Origin: Tridacna crocea
Lineage: Eukaryota; Mollusca; Bivalvia; Cardiida; Cardiidae
NCBI GenBank assembly: GCA_943736015.1
Contig: OX031063.1
Span: 6,739,001 to 6,803,000, forward strand
Direction: 5' to 3'
Length of the DNA: 64,000 nucleotides
Numbering within the stretch: the first letter of the stretch is position 1; each line of letters starts with the position of its first letter. The notes under the pieces were generated by a model, which saw only the letters and a program-made list of their open reading frames with translations, ran no database searches and had not been told where the DNA came from. Made by a program: the position numbers and the translations under genes. Shown one piece after another: positions 51,287-59,298 of the stretch.

Positions 51287-51292
51287 TTTTTT
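51287..51292 (+). terminator. Candidate RNA polymerase III terminator
   Basis: There is a run of six T five bases after the end of the tRNA-like cloverleaf. Runs of four or more T terminate Pol III. The position fits a short tRNA primary transcript. Confidence 0.55.
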
Positions 51293-51628
51293 CCACCACC
51301 TGTTACATTTGGCGCTCAACATTGTTTTAAGTATTTTGATTTTTGAGACCATATACTGATACAGAAATACAGTAGTTGATGACATGATTTTGAATTACCA
51401 ACAGTTAAAAGGAAAATTTAAACATGCATGTCTATTTTCAGATTCTTTTTTTTTTTTACCATAGTTTATTCTTTTCCATAGTTTGCTAATTGCTTTGTTT
51501 GTTTTTTTTCAAAATTCCATGTAATGTTTTGTATTTTTAGTAGAATATGGGAAACAAACTTTTAGCCTCCTAAGTTGAAGTAAATATATGACTTTAGTGC
51601 ATAGATTAATTACCTTTATAATTTTCTA

Positions 51629-51854
51629 TGAACCCTTAACCACACAGTGTCGACTTTTGATGACCCTGAGAAAGGAGCCTTTTGAAAACCTTGTTGGAAA
51701 AGGAGTAAATGTAACCAGCTTTTTCTCCTTTTCCGACAAATGTTTTCTATCCTCTTCGATACAAATTTCAAATTTTCAGTCACTTTTATTTTGACCTCTG
51801 CAAATGCTTGCAATTTGGACCAGTCACAAATTTTGTCGTTTGGTATAGAGTTAA
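51629..51854 (+). mobile_element. TTAA-MITE copy 1
   Basis: The left end is CCTTAACCACACA and the right end is GTTTGGTATAGAGTTAA, diverged versions of the family ends TTAACYCATTACCACACAA and GTTTGGTAATGAGTTAA. The central hairpin is present but eroded (AAGGAGTAAATG, then CTTTTTCTCCTTTTCC). The antisense frame across it arises from the MITE and is not a gene. Confidence 0.8.
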
Positions 51855-52137
51855 TGAGTTTTATTAGTAAAGATTGAGGCAGAAAGTGGTCAAGAATGGA
51901 TATAAACAAAATTTACAATATGCAGTTTCACTGCAAAGGGGAATGAGAAATTTTATAAAGCTTCAGTTAATAACTGACAGACTCTAACTGTTCAACACGA
52001 CTTGTGACCACCATAAATAAACCAATAAATTCCTCCTTTCCCACTGTATTTCAGTCTTCAAAACACAGAACCAACAAATATAAGTCATACTTCATTTATT
52101 GTGCACCAATTATTTTAATTTAACAAAGTCAAAAGTT

Positions 52138-52159
52138 TTATCGTCTGGATAAGAGTTAA
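52138..52159 (+). mobile_element. Right-end scrap of a TTAA-MITE
   Basis: The bases read TTTATCGTCTGGATAAGAGTTAA, resembling the family right end. Nothing else of the element is visible to the left except a weak AT-rich stretch. Confidence 0.35.
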
Positions 52160-52338
52160 GGGATTGCTAAAAGGGTGTTTCATGATCCAATTAACACCTT
52201 TGACTGGGGATAGATAATATGACAATAAATTGATATACAGGGATATCCCTTTTTCATCTTTTGAATTTATGTCCTTGGTATATTTATCCCTCCACGCTTC
52301 TTTTTTTCAGTCATCATTAATAAATCCATCAATTTACA

Positions 52339-52557
52339 TTAATCCTTTACAACACCATAAAATTTTGGAATTGTCCAAATCGAAATAATTTGCAGACAAA
52401 AAGTTTAATGTGGTTAAAATGATACAATATACCTCTAAAAGGGTTGAAAACATTGTGGAAAAAGGAGACAATGCTGGCTGCAAGCATTTTCTCACGTTTT
52501 CAAAAGCACTTTCCCTCAGGATCTTTTGAAGTCGGGATTATGTAATAAAAGGGTATA
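52339..52557 (-). mobile_element. TTAA-MITE copy 2, diverged
   Basis: It reads in the opposite orientation to copy 1: TTAATCCTTTACAACACCATAAAATTTTG at the left edge, then CCAAATCGAAA and TTTGCAGACAAAA. The centre GAAAACATTGTGGAAAAAGGAG has an eroded right half, and the end is GGGATTATGTAATAAAAGGG. (For orientation, plus is defined by the CACACAATCCCTAC end on the left.) Many substitutions indicate an old copy. Confidence 0.7.
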
Positions 52558-52876
52558 AGGAGAACTTTTCAGTCATGAAACAAATAGAAAAGATTTTAAT
52601 ATTGTACAACAGTTTTCAAATTTTACATTTTAAGTTGAACAGTACTCTCAAAGTTATAACTTACAACAAGAAAAAGATTAAAGTAAGGTACTAAAATGTG
52701 GAAAATATTCCACTCATGTACTGTAAAAATCACAGCCATTCAGTCATGAACTGGTGGAAAAGGTGTGAATTGAACAGAGTAAAAGAAATCACACCTGATA
52801 ACTTGGCCAAATGAAAAAAATTAACTATGGAAAACCATTCTAAAAATGATAAAACAGTCAAAAAGTATGATACTGA

Positions 52877-53100
52877 TTAACTCTCTACCAAAAGACAACA
52901 TTGTAGCCCAGTCCAAATTGGAAGCATTTGCAGACGACAACCTAAGTATGGCTCAAGAACTGAAATTTGTCTTGGGTAGAAAACACTGTGGGAAAAGGAG
53001 AAAATGCTGGTTACCAGCATTTTCTCCTTTCCTACAATGTTTTCAAAAGGCTTCTGACTCAGGAGTCGTTAAAAGTCGGGATTGTGTGGTAAAGAGTTAA
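52877..53100 (-). mobile_element. TTAA-MITE copy 3, complete
   Basis: TTAA sits at both edges (52877-52880 and 53097-53100), with CTCTACCA facing TGGTAAAG as terminal inverted repeats. The 224-bp body contains GCATTTGCAGACGAC, then the hairpin around GCTGGTTACCAGC, then the GTCGGGATTGTGTGG end. TTAA duplication and short C-starting ends are features of piggyBac-type elements, but no transposase is here. Confidence 0.85.
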
Positions 53101-53128
53101 CAGGAAAAATTAGATTCATAGATATAAA

Positions 53129-53239
53129 GAGGGGTCCAAGTGTCTCCAAAAGAAAGGGGTCCAAGTGTCTCAAAGGGGTCTAGATGTCACCCAAATTCTG
53201 AAATTTTAAGGGGTCTCAATGGTCAAGTGTCTCTTACCC
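53129..53239 (-). repeat. Right inverted repeat arm with AGGGGTC iterations
   Basis: This is the reverse-complement partner of 50922-51036. It carries AGGGGTCCAAGTGTCTC twice, then GGGGTCTAGATGTCACCCAAATT, then AAATTTTAAGGGGTCTC and GGTCAAGTGTCTC. Order and spacing mirror the left arm with a few indels. Confidence 0.8.
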
Positions 53240-53369
53240 GTCAAAGACTATAGTATAAAGAATGCTGACTAATAAACATTGGTGGTTGGAAAGAAGATAG
53301 GCCTACATATATGTACCTGTACTAGTGTACATATGGCCTGCAATAGATAGGGATGGACTTTCATTCATA

Positions 53370-53563
53370 TGTGTAAAGTGTCGTCACTGAGCAGACTTGC
53401 AATCCATGCAGATTGATCCGAGACAAAACTTTATTACTATATTCAATTTTGTGTTACAGCAGATTTGCACAAAACAGATAATTGTGTAAGAGTAGAAAGC
53501 GTTGTCTCAGATTAGCCTGCGTGGACTGCACAGGCTAATCAGAGATGACTCTTGACGCAAATG
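53370..53563. mobile_element. Paired-hairpin bivalve MITE
   Basis: The ends CATATGTGTAAAG and CTTGACGCAAATG are inverted repeats. The right half contains GATTAGCCTGCG, GTGGACTG, then CACAGGCTAATC, forming a hairpin. The left half has a decayed equivalent (GAGCAGACTTG, then ATGCAGATTGATC). A repeat with two such hairpins facing each other is abundant in dreissenid-type bivalve sequence as I remember it. This copy is diverged. There is no coding capacity. Confidence 0.65.
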
Positions 53564-53610
53564 TTCGAATGCTCTTTTTCACATGTTGGAGGCCAAATAA
53601 GGTCAAATAT

Positions 53611-53881
53611 GACAGTCAATCATGTCAACCTCTTCAGATGACCAGCTATAATGTTTTTCTGGAATATGATATAAAAAAAAAGTTGGATGTCATTTATAAA
53701 CATTATGATACTGGTTATATAATAAGCTTCATATACAGGACAGGGGCATGTAGTAGTACCAGTGTTTTAACAATCCAATCAACCACTTCAATGAACCACT
53801 TGTGACTAGCATGGACCAGTTATAACAATTGGCCCGGTCAATATTGATATTGACCAACCTTTTGCCAACCTTGCCTATAGA
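53611..53881 (+). repeat. Dispersed repeat family R, copy 1
   Basis: It shares an ordered set of segments with 54862-55400: GTCAATCATGTCAACCTCTT, GACCAGCTATAATGT, AATATGATATAAAAAA, then AGGACAGG, CCAATCAACCACT, GACCAGTTATAAC, GGCCCGGTCA, ATATTGACC, and finally TTGCCAACCTTGCCTATA. Divergence is high. This copy has no MITE inside it. It has no terminal repeats or coding potential that I can see. Confidence 0.7.
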
Positions 53882-53960
53882 TATGAACAGAATTTGTAAT
53901 AATACTATCACTAAATGATACCTTAGCATTTGGGGTTTACCTGTATTGATGTTCTCCCAA

Positions 53961-54120
53961 ATCCTATAACCAAGGTTGGCCGGTGGAAACCAGGGGTGGT
54001 TTTAACCGGTTAAAACCGCCCCGGTCAATACTCCCTGAGTGGTCAATACTGGTCAATAGTGGTCAATTGGATATTTGAAGTGGTCATTTGGAAATTTTAA
54101 TGGTCAGATGTATTTCAAGA
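53961..54120 (-). repeat. Dispersed repeat family R, copy 2, inverted and without MITE
   Basis: The reverse complement contains TATTGACC, CCACTATTGACCAGTATTGACC, the GGTTTTAACCGGTTAAAACC palindrome, then CCGGCCAACCTTGG. This is the right-hand part of family R. It gives an uninterrupted version of the site at which a MITE sits in copy 3. GGTCAATACT-like motifs recur several times between 54022 and 54067. Confidence 0.65.
53998..54017. repeat. Perfect 20-bp palindrome at a MITE-type TTAA target
   Basis: GGTTTTAACCGGTTAAAACC is its own reverse complement and contains two TTAA sites. The flanks extend the symmetry to 26 bp with one mismatch. In the related copy at 54862-55400 a TTAA-MITE follows GGTTTTAA, so this is the probable empty-site form. 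Confidence 0.8.
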
Positions 54121-54861
54121 GGACAGTCATGCTATAAGTGCATGATTTTGAAGGTTTTGTTCTTTTTTGGTTCCAAGTTTGGTTAATTCACCAGAATGAA
54201 AGAGTTGAGTGGAAAAAATGTTTTGTTCCAGCCAGGGCTACTTATCAGCTGACTTTTGCCAGTTTTCCCCTCTATGAAAGTTCCAAGTAAGGTCTTTAGG
54301 TTTCTTTTTTGACACCTTAAGTAACTGCTTGATGATAAGATATTATCTTGATTGCATATAAGTCAGTATTTTACACTATAGGAATAAGGCCTGATGTCAA
54401 GTTTAATACCCCAACTAGGGATACATGATTGGTCCCTTTTGTAATTTAAGCCACACCCACTGGGATAGAAAGGAGCAACTTTTACACCTTTTAATGCGTT
54501 TTGACAACAATTTAAAAGTGTAGGTAGACACTTAAAAGTGCTTCAGACACAAATGTATCCCTTAGTATTGTTTTGTTTAATCAGTTACACCTTCTTCATG
54601 CATACCTCAATATGCCTTGATTAATGACAGGTGTATTTCACATGTTTACCAATGGGTGACACTTTTTTCTGCAATTTTGAATGAAAATTTCAAATTAGCT
54701 GCTTTTTGATGCAACCTCTGAACTTTTATGTCTAAAGACTATGTTAAAATAATCTAGTTTTAAAAACCTTAGAACTATAAACAGTTACTTAACCTGTAAG
54801 GAATGATGATAGATAAAAGTTCTTGGTTGAAAAGAACTGACCTGCATGTAAGTTCAAAAAG
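54121..54861. other. Unassigned AT-rich sequence
   Basis: No open frame of note, no inverted-repeat ends and no match to the repeat families elsewhere in the window were recognised. Confidence 0.5.
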
Positions 54862-55400
54862 GAAAGTCAATCAAATCAACATCTTTAGTTGACCAGCAAT
54901 AATGTCTTTTGAATTATGATCAAATAAAAAAGGACCCTATTCATAGAAACTATTATACTCATGAGAACTTGTAATATACCTTCAGTGCAAGATGTAGGGG
55001 GAGAGCTTCTAAGACTAGTTTATAAGCAGGACAGGTATGTAAGTCCGTGATTTAGATGACCCAATCAACCACTATTGACCAGTATTGACTGGTTTTAACT
55101 CATTACCACACAATCCCTACTTTTGATGACCCTGAGAAAGAAGTCTTTGGAAAACAATTTGGGAAAAGGAAAAAATGCTGGTAACCAGCATTTTTTCCTT
55201 TTCCTACAATGTTTTCTATCTTTCACAAAACAAATTTAAAATTTTAAGCCACTTTTATTTTGTCGTCTGCAAATGCTGTTGATAAATCTGGATAAATCTA
55301 AAATATTGTCGTTTGGTAATGAGTTACATGTAACTGATTAAAACCGCTGGCCCAGTCAGTACTCATATTGACCGGCTTGTTGCCAACCTTGCCTATAACG
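54862..55400 (+). repeat. Dispersed repeat family R, copy 3, interrupted by a MITE
   Basis: The left part (54862-55094) and right part (55328-55400) match copy 1 in order. The left part runs from GTCAATCAAATCAACATCTT to GACTGGTTTTAAC, and the right part from GATTAAAACCGCTGGCCC to TTGCCAACCTTGCCTATA. The intervening 233 bp are the TTAA-MITE at 55095-55327, which is absent from copies 1 and 2. Confidence 0.75.
55095..55327 (+). mobile_element. TTAA-MITE copy 4, inserted in repeat R
   Basis: TTAACTCATTACCACACAATC is at the left and GTTTGGTAATGAGTTAC at the right (final A of TTAA changed to C). The central hairpin around GCTGGTAACCAGC is largely intact, with AAAAAATG in the left arm. Length is 233 bp. 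Insertion into family R is shown by the uninterrupted copies. Confidence 0.9.
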
Positions 55401-55494
55401 AAAGGATTACGTGTAAAGCTATGGTCCTACCTTACATAGCTGTCTGTAGTGGGGAATGACATAATATGGCAGTAGTTAAACATATCAAAAATAC

Positions 55495-55690
55495 ATGAAG
55501 TTGAACATAGTTCACCATAGTTCAACGTAGTAATATACATGTAGTTTGAAATTACAGTTCAAAAATTTGTTACAGTAAACTACGATGTTGTGACCGTAGT
55601 TTGAACTTCGTTGACCATAGTTAACTAATGGACCTTACTTAACCGTAGTGTGTTTAATATGGTCAACTATGGAAATTTCCTAATATGGTC
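55495..55690. repeat. GTAGTT-rich repeat block A
   Basis: Motifs such as CATAGTTCACCATAGTTCAAC, CCGTAGTTTGAAC, GACCATAGTTAACTA and TGGTCAACTATGG recur on both strands. The block is a mixture of direct and inverted variants of (G)TAGTTNACC. Similar blocks lie at 57000-57136, 59115-59152 and 59299-59405. The nature of the block is unknown; a decayed tandem or foldback repeat is the simplest reading. Confidence 0.5.
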
Positions 55691-55769
55691 ATCTACATAA
55701 AATGTAACCGGACTTTGATTCAATTATTTTGAAAAGTAATCCATAAATTACAAATTAAAATAGAAATGT

Positions 55770-56005
55770 TTAACCTATTACCACACAACCTATACTTTTG
55801 AAAACCCTGAGAAAGAGGCCTTTAGAAAACATTGTGGAAAAAGGGGAAAATGCTGGTGACCAGCATTTTCTCCTTTTCCCACAGTCTTTTCTACCCTTCA
55901 CAAAACAAATTTCAAATTTTGAGTCACTTTTATTTCTAAATATTCATCTCTAAAGGCTTTTTGATTTTGACAAACATAACGTTTTGTTGTTTGGTAATGA
56001 GTTAA
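55770..56005 (+). mobile_element. TTAA-MITE copy 5, complete
   Basis: TTAACCTATTACCACACAACC is at the left edge and TTTGGTAATGAGTTAA at the right, 236 bp. The central hairpin carries GCTGGTGACCAGC. The right half is altered around 55937-55965. Confidence 0.9.
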
Positions 56006-56040
56006 ATTATGATTATAGTTACCGTAATTGCTTTCTATAA

Positions 56041-56080
56041 AAGTAATGCAAGGTAAGTAGAAAATGCTGGTAACCATTTA
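56041..56080 (+). mobile_element. TTAA-MITE hairpin fragment
   Basis: GTAGAAAATGCTGGTAACCA matches the hairpin centre only. The element ends are missing. Confidence 0.4.
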
Positions 56081-56265
56081 TAGTGAAATTTCCATTTGAA
56101 CTCCATGAGATCTATAATACATCTGCATGTAATTTTAGTTTGTTAGATTCCAAATTTTGTTAGTTTGTCAAAGAATTAAAGAACGAAGTTGATCTTTTTA
56201 TTTGATAAAATGCAAAAAATACTGCTGTGATGAATGTACCCCTGATTATATATCTAAATTACCAT

Positions 56266-56377
56266 TCAATCTTTTCTATACAATCCTGACTTTTAACAAC
56301 CCTGAAACACACAGTTCATGAAAACACTGTGGGGAAAAAGAGAAAATATTGGCTTTTTCCAGAATGTTTTCTACCCT
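56266..56377 (+). mobile_element. TTAA-MITE copy 6, left half only
   Basis: It runs from a decayed left end (TTTTCTATACAATCCTGAC) through a shortened hairpin (GAGAAAATATTGGC, TTTTTCCAGAATGTTTTC) to CTACCC. It stops exactly where copy 7 starts with TTAA. The right half is not found beyond copy 7. Confidence 0.7.
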
Positions 56378-56606
56378 TTAACCCATTACCACACAATCCC
56401 TACTTTTGACGCCCCTGAGAAAGAAGCCTTAAGAAAACATTGTGGGAAAAGGAGAAAATGCTGGTAACCAGCATTTTCTCCTTTTCCCACAATGTTTTCT
56501 ACCCTTCACAAAACAAATTTCAATTTTTCAGTCGCATTTATTTTGTCGTCTGCAAATGCTTTCAATTTGGGCCAGTCTAAAATTTTCTCGTGTGGTAAAG
56601 AGTTAA
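56378..56606 (+). mobile_element. TTAA-MITE copy 7, best-preserved plus-strand copy
   Basis: This 229-bp element has TTAA at both edges (56378-56381, 56603-56606). The terminal repeats are CCCATTACCACACAA and its counterpart TTTTCTCGTGTGGTAAAGAG. The centre is a perfect hairpin with arms at 56434-56464 and 56468-56498 and a 3-base TAA loop. It abuts the truncated copy 6, so it probably inserted into, or recombined with, an older copy. The TTAA target points to the piggyBac superfamily; mobilisation in trans is inferred. Confidence 0.92.
56434..56498. repeat. Perfect 31-bp-arm palindrome at the MITE centre
   Basis: The two 31-base arms are exact reverse complements around TAA. As RNA this would form a 65-nt hairpin of pre-miRNA-like size. 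An identical structure with a TTA loop lies in the minus-strand copy at 59636-59864. Confidence 0.9.
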
Positions 56607-56999
56607 CAGACAAGTTCCAGCACTTTGGACAGTTTTGGTACAGGGTTTCAAGGGTTTATTATTCATGAATGGTCTGGCAACACCATTTTAGGGGATGACC
56701 AAGGGTAAATTTTATATTCCAAGGTAGAAATAAAAATCTGTCTTTTGCAAAGGGTTAACTCGATCTATGTTGCATTATTTGCTACGTGTAATTGAAAAGT
56801 AATTTAATATTGTTAATTATATACCTTTATATTCTTTCAATAATTAATTTCTTTTAAGGTAATTCATTTTACATCAATTAGTAATTACTTAAAAATAACA
56901 GAAAGGCTATAATTTATTACAATTAATTCAGTTACAATTGTAATTTGACTAAGGTCTGGATGTGACAGTGGTTAAAAGTACAATGACTGCAGCCTACCA
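56607..56999. other. Unassigned AT-rich sequence
   Basis: It is very AT-rich, with AATTAATT-like runs between about 56790 and 56950. No gene or element end is recognised. Confidence 0.5.
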
Positions 57000-57136
57000 G
57001 TGCTGACCATCACAACCACAACGTTTTACTGTAGCTTTATGCAGTTGACCTTAATTTACCGTAGTTGTGAGTATTTAGGACATAGTTTAGCGTAGTTAAT
57101 CGTAGACCGACGTAGTAATACCCTAGTGTACCTTAG
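57000..57136. repeat. GTAGTT-rich block B, left of the LINE
   Basis: It contains CCGTAGTTGTGAG, GCGTAGTTAATCGTAG and GACGTAGTAATACCC, and continues after the LINE at 59115-59152. The LINE therefore inserted into this block. The last 13 bases (57124-57136) are the target-site duplication. Confidence 0.6.
57124..57136. repeat. Target-site duplication, 3' side of the LINE
   Basis: TAGTGTACCTTAG here is repeated exactly at 59115-59127. Thirteen bases is a usual length for target-primed reverse transcription. Confidence 0.9.
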
Positions 57137-57299
57137 TTTAAACATATTTTATTGTATATATAAACATACAAATGGATTGGGACGAAAGCTGATAAGAGCT
57201 TATAAAGTCCCTTTCCAAAGCAACAACATCCACATGACAGAAATAAAGAAAATGAGAGAAAAAAAAAACATATACATACAAAAATTGGTGAGCAAGCTG

Positions 57300-57362
57300 G
57301 AGAAAGAGAGACAAAAAGAGAGAGAAAGAGAGAGAGAGAGAGAGAGGTAGAGGTAGAGGTGG
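57300..57362 (+). repeat. AG-rich microsatellite in the LINE 3' UTR
   Basis: An impure (AG)n tract is followed by three GGTAGA-like repeats. Placed inside the LINE 3' UTR, it could be element sequence or have expanded after insertion. The plus-strand frame across it is low-complexity translation, not a gene. Confidence 0.85.
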
Positions 57363-57375
57363 ACCTTTTTGAAAA

Positions 57376-58038
57376 TCATTCGTTAAAACGCTTACTTTCC
57401 CTTATATACGTCTGAACTTTCAAAAAGATTTCTTCATTTTCCTGAAAAGTAAGAAAATCATTTCCAAAGAGGAGTGTTTGAAGGTCTATAGTAATTTCAT
57501 AATACGATATGGAGCGAATAAACTTATTTCTTATAGTTTCATAAAGTGGACATTCAAAGAAATAGTGTGCATTTGTCTCTATAGCACCACATACACAGTT
57601 AGGAGAGTCAACTACATTTCTTAAGTACAGATGGTGCTTTAGGGAACTGCAATTATTTCGTAACCTAGTATGCAAAATTTGAAGGCGTCTTTGTCCTATA
57701 AAAAACAATTTATTTGGATATGGCCTATTAATGTCCAGATACCTTTTGAAACAAGACAAGGAATTCAAATTTCTAATGTCTTGAGGAATTGAGTTCCATT
57801 CTTCCACAGCGGATGGAAGAAAGGATTTTTTATAGAGATTTGTTCTAAAAGCAATGGTTCGAATATTATTAGAATTGCGCAAGTTGTAATTGTTAAGGTT
57901 GCTATTCAAATCAGGGACAAGATTACTCAGGTAGGAAGGAACAAGGCATTTAGTCATTTTAAAGAACAACACAAGTTTGTGTTTACGCCTGCGGTCGCCA
58001 AGTGACTCCCAACCACATTCATTTTTTAGTTCATCCAA
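57376..58038 (-). pseudogene. LINE ORF2 C-terminal region (downstream of the frameshift)
   Basis: About 220 codons from the frameshift to the TGA at 57376-57378. It begins LDELKNECGWESL, the usual region after the reverse transcriptase thumb. It carries a late zinc-knuckle-like cluster: Cys148, Cys150, His158 and Cys163 counted from 58038, within C-x-C-G-x5-AHYFFECP. Such a Cys/His cluster is typical of the C-termini of Jockey- and CR1-like ORF2 proteins. No ATG start is meant here: this frame is the continuation of the upstream reverse transcriptase after a shift of one base between about 58030 and 58060. Ancestrally one protein with 58128-59114. Confidence 0.88.
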
Positions 58039-58127
58039 GGAACCAGTTTGCTACAACCTGTTACTATTCTGGCAGCTTCATTTTGGATTTTGTCTAGATC
58101 TTTTTTCAGGTATTGAGGGATATTGTC

Positions 58128-59114
58128 CTAAACGACGTCTCCGTATTCTATAATAGGTCTAATGAACGTAAAATATATAACTTGCAGAGATTTCCTATCA
58201 AGACATATCTTAAGACGACGCATTATATTTATCCTTTTCCATGCTTTCTCAATAGAATTTTTAATATGAAGATCCCATGATCCGTCGTTTGAGAAGTGAA
58301 AACCTAAATGTTTATGTGACTGGACATTTTCAATATTTATATTTGACATACAGAGATCGGGGTGAGAATTTTGAGCATTTTTACGTGTGATGATAAGTGA
58401 TTCATATTTTGAAGGATTAAATTTAACCAGCCAGGTTTCTGCCCATTTATTATTTTTTTCTATATCTCTCTGAAGAATTCGTCCGGCATCGTTTGGGTTA
58501 CGGATAATTAATGATAGACTAGTGTCGTCTGCAAATAGGTTGATACCCGATTCAATGTTTTCGACAATATCGTTAATAAATACCAGAAAAAGAAGCGGGC
58601 CGAGTATCGATCCTTGTGGGACACCAGCATTTATGTACTGGGCATTAGACTGGCCACCAGGCAGGATAACTTTTTGACGCCTGTTAGAGAGGTAATTAGA
58701 AAGCCAATCAAGTAGTTTACCATTTATTCCTGCACGTCTTAGTTTGAATATCAGACCCTTATGCCATACTTTATCGAAAGCCTTACTTATATCAAAAAAT
58801 ATAAATCTAATTTCAAGGCCTTCGTCTAAAGCATTGCATATTTTATTATAAAGGAATGTTACTTGTTTAACTGTAGAGTCGCCAGGCAAAAAACCTGATT
58901 GATACGGTGTAAAAAAACTATTTTCATTTAAATAATTAAAAATATGTTTATGAAGTATCCTTTCAAAAACCTTTTCCATGGTATTAAGAAGAGAGATCGG
59001 TCTATAGTTGGACGGCAGAGAAGGATCACCATTCTTAAAAACTGGACAGACATTAGACATCTTCCATGAAAGGGGTAGTTTACAAGTCTCCAAGCTGAAG
59101 TTAAAGAATTGACA
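58128..59114 (-). pseudogene. LINE ORF2 reverse transcriptase domain, 5'-truncated, ends in premature TAG
   Basis: The frame is open from the truncation point (59114, reading CQFFNFSLETCKLP) to a TAG at 58130-58128. Counting from the codon at 59093: NYRPISLL at 29-36; FFDISKAFDKVWH at 99-111 with the first catalytic Asp at 101; GVPQGSILGPLLF at 157-169; FADD at 187-190 with the other two catalytic Asp. After these come a HLGF motif and RRLKICLDRKSL. All core reverse transcriptase motifs are intact. The TAG falls where relatives usually have a Trp after IIEYGDVV, so it looks like a TGG-to-TAG change. The reading then continues in frame for about 30 codons before the frameshift. The copy cannot make full ORF2. 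Confidence 0.93.
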
Positions 59115-59127
59115 TAGTGTACCTTAG
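59115..59127. repeat. Target-site duplication, 5' side of the LINE
   Basis: TAGTGTACCTTAG, identical to 57124-57136. The pre-insertion site reads CCC, then this 13-mer, then CCACGTTGC. Confidence 0.9.
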
Positions 59128-59152
59128 CCACGTTGCTTGTAGTTGATTGTAG
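59128..59152. repeat. GTAGTT-rich block B, right of the LINE
   Basis: GCTTGTAGTTGATTGTAG continues block B after the LINE, up to the TTAA of MITE copy 8. Confidence 0.5.
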
Positions 59153-59298
59153 TTAACCATACTTATTTTTTCCTTTTCCCAGAATGTTTTCTACCCTCCA
59201 CGAATTAAATTTCAAATTTTCAGTCACTTTTATTTTGTCGTCTGCAATTGCTTTCGATTTGGCGTAGCCTAATTTGTTTTTGTTTGGTAATGAGTTAA
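59153..59298 (+). mobile_element. TTAA-MITE copy 8, internally deleted
   Basis: TTAACCAT at the left passes directly to the hairpin's right arm (TTTTTTCCTTTTCCCAGAATG). The normal right half follows (GTCGTCTGCAATTGCTTTCG), ending TTTGGTAATGAGTTAA. At 146 bp it lacks about 85 bp, including the hairpin's left arm. GTAGTT-type sequence lies on both sides, so it too inserted into that block. Confidence 0.85.

Larger units (their letters stand above)
50918..53239. mobile_element. 2.3-kb interval bounded by inverted repeats of about 115 bp
   Basis: The left arm (about 50922-51036) and the reverse complement of the right arm (about 53129-53239) align over most of their length. Both have GAGACACTT, GACCATT, GAGACCCCTTAAAATTT or its close relative, GGGTGACA, and several TAGACCCCT or GGACCCCT motifs, in the same order. 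Small indels separate them. Between the arms lie a tRNA-like gene and three MITE copies, but no transposase frame. No convincing target-site duplication was found at the outer edges. It could be a non-autonomous or foldback-type DNA transposon, or an inverted duplication of a local repeat. Confidence 0.6.
57137..59114 (-). mobile_element. 5'-truncated non-LTR retrotransposon (LINE), dead copy
   Basis: The element is 1978 bp, read on the minus strand, and flanked by the exact 13-bp duplication TAGTGTACCTTAG. Its 5' end cuts straight into the reverse transcriptase domain, with no endonuclease domain or first ORF, which is the usual result of incomplete reverse transcription. The 3' UTR (57137-57375) holds an AG/CT microsatellite and AATAAA (complement of 57148-57153) just before a short A-ending tail. 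The ORF2 part has an in-frame TAG and a frameshift. The motif set is of a Jockey/CR1-like kind; I cannot assign the clade. It inserted into the GTAGTT block, whose halves lie on either side. Confidence 0.93.

Noticed and set aside
51616-51909. 97-codon minus-strand frame
   Set aside because: It is the antisense reading of TTAA-MITE copy 1; similar residue strings appear wherever the MITE occurs.
53290-53345. Palindromic TACATATATGTA / GTACATATG stretch
   Set aside because: Short AT-rich self-complementarity that is common by chance and not linked to an element end.
53545-53805. 86-codon plus-strand frame
   Set aside because: It crosses the end of the paired-hairpin MITE and repeat R, with no domain or splice evidence.
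57126-57350. 74-codon plus-strand frame ending in an RE repeat
   Set aside because: It starts in the target duplication and ends in the AG microsatellite of the LINE 3' UTR. It is low-complexity translation on the opposite strand.
57137-59114. LTR retrotransposon or retrovirus-like element
   Set aside because: The reverse transcriptase motifs are of the non-LTR kind, there are no LTRs, protease, integrase or RNase H, and the target duplication is 13 bp.
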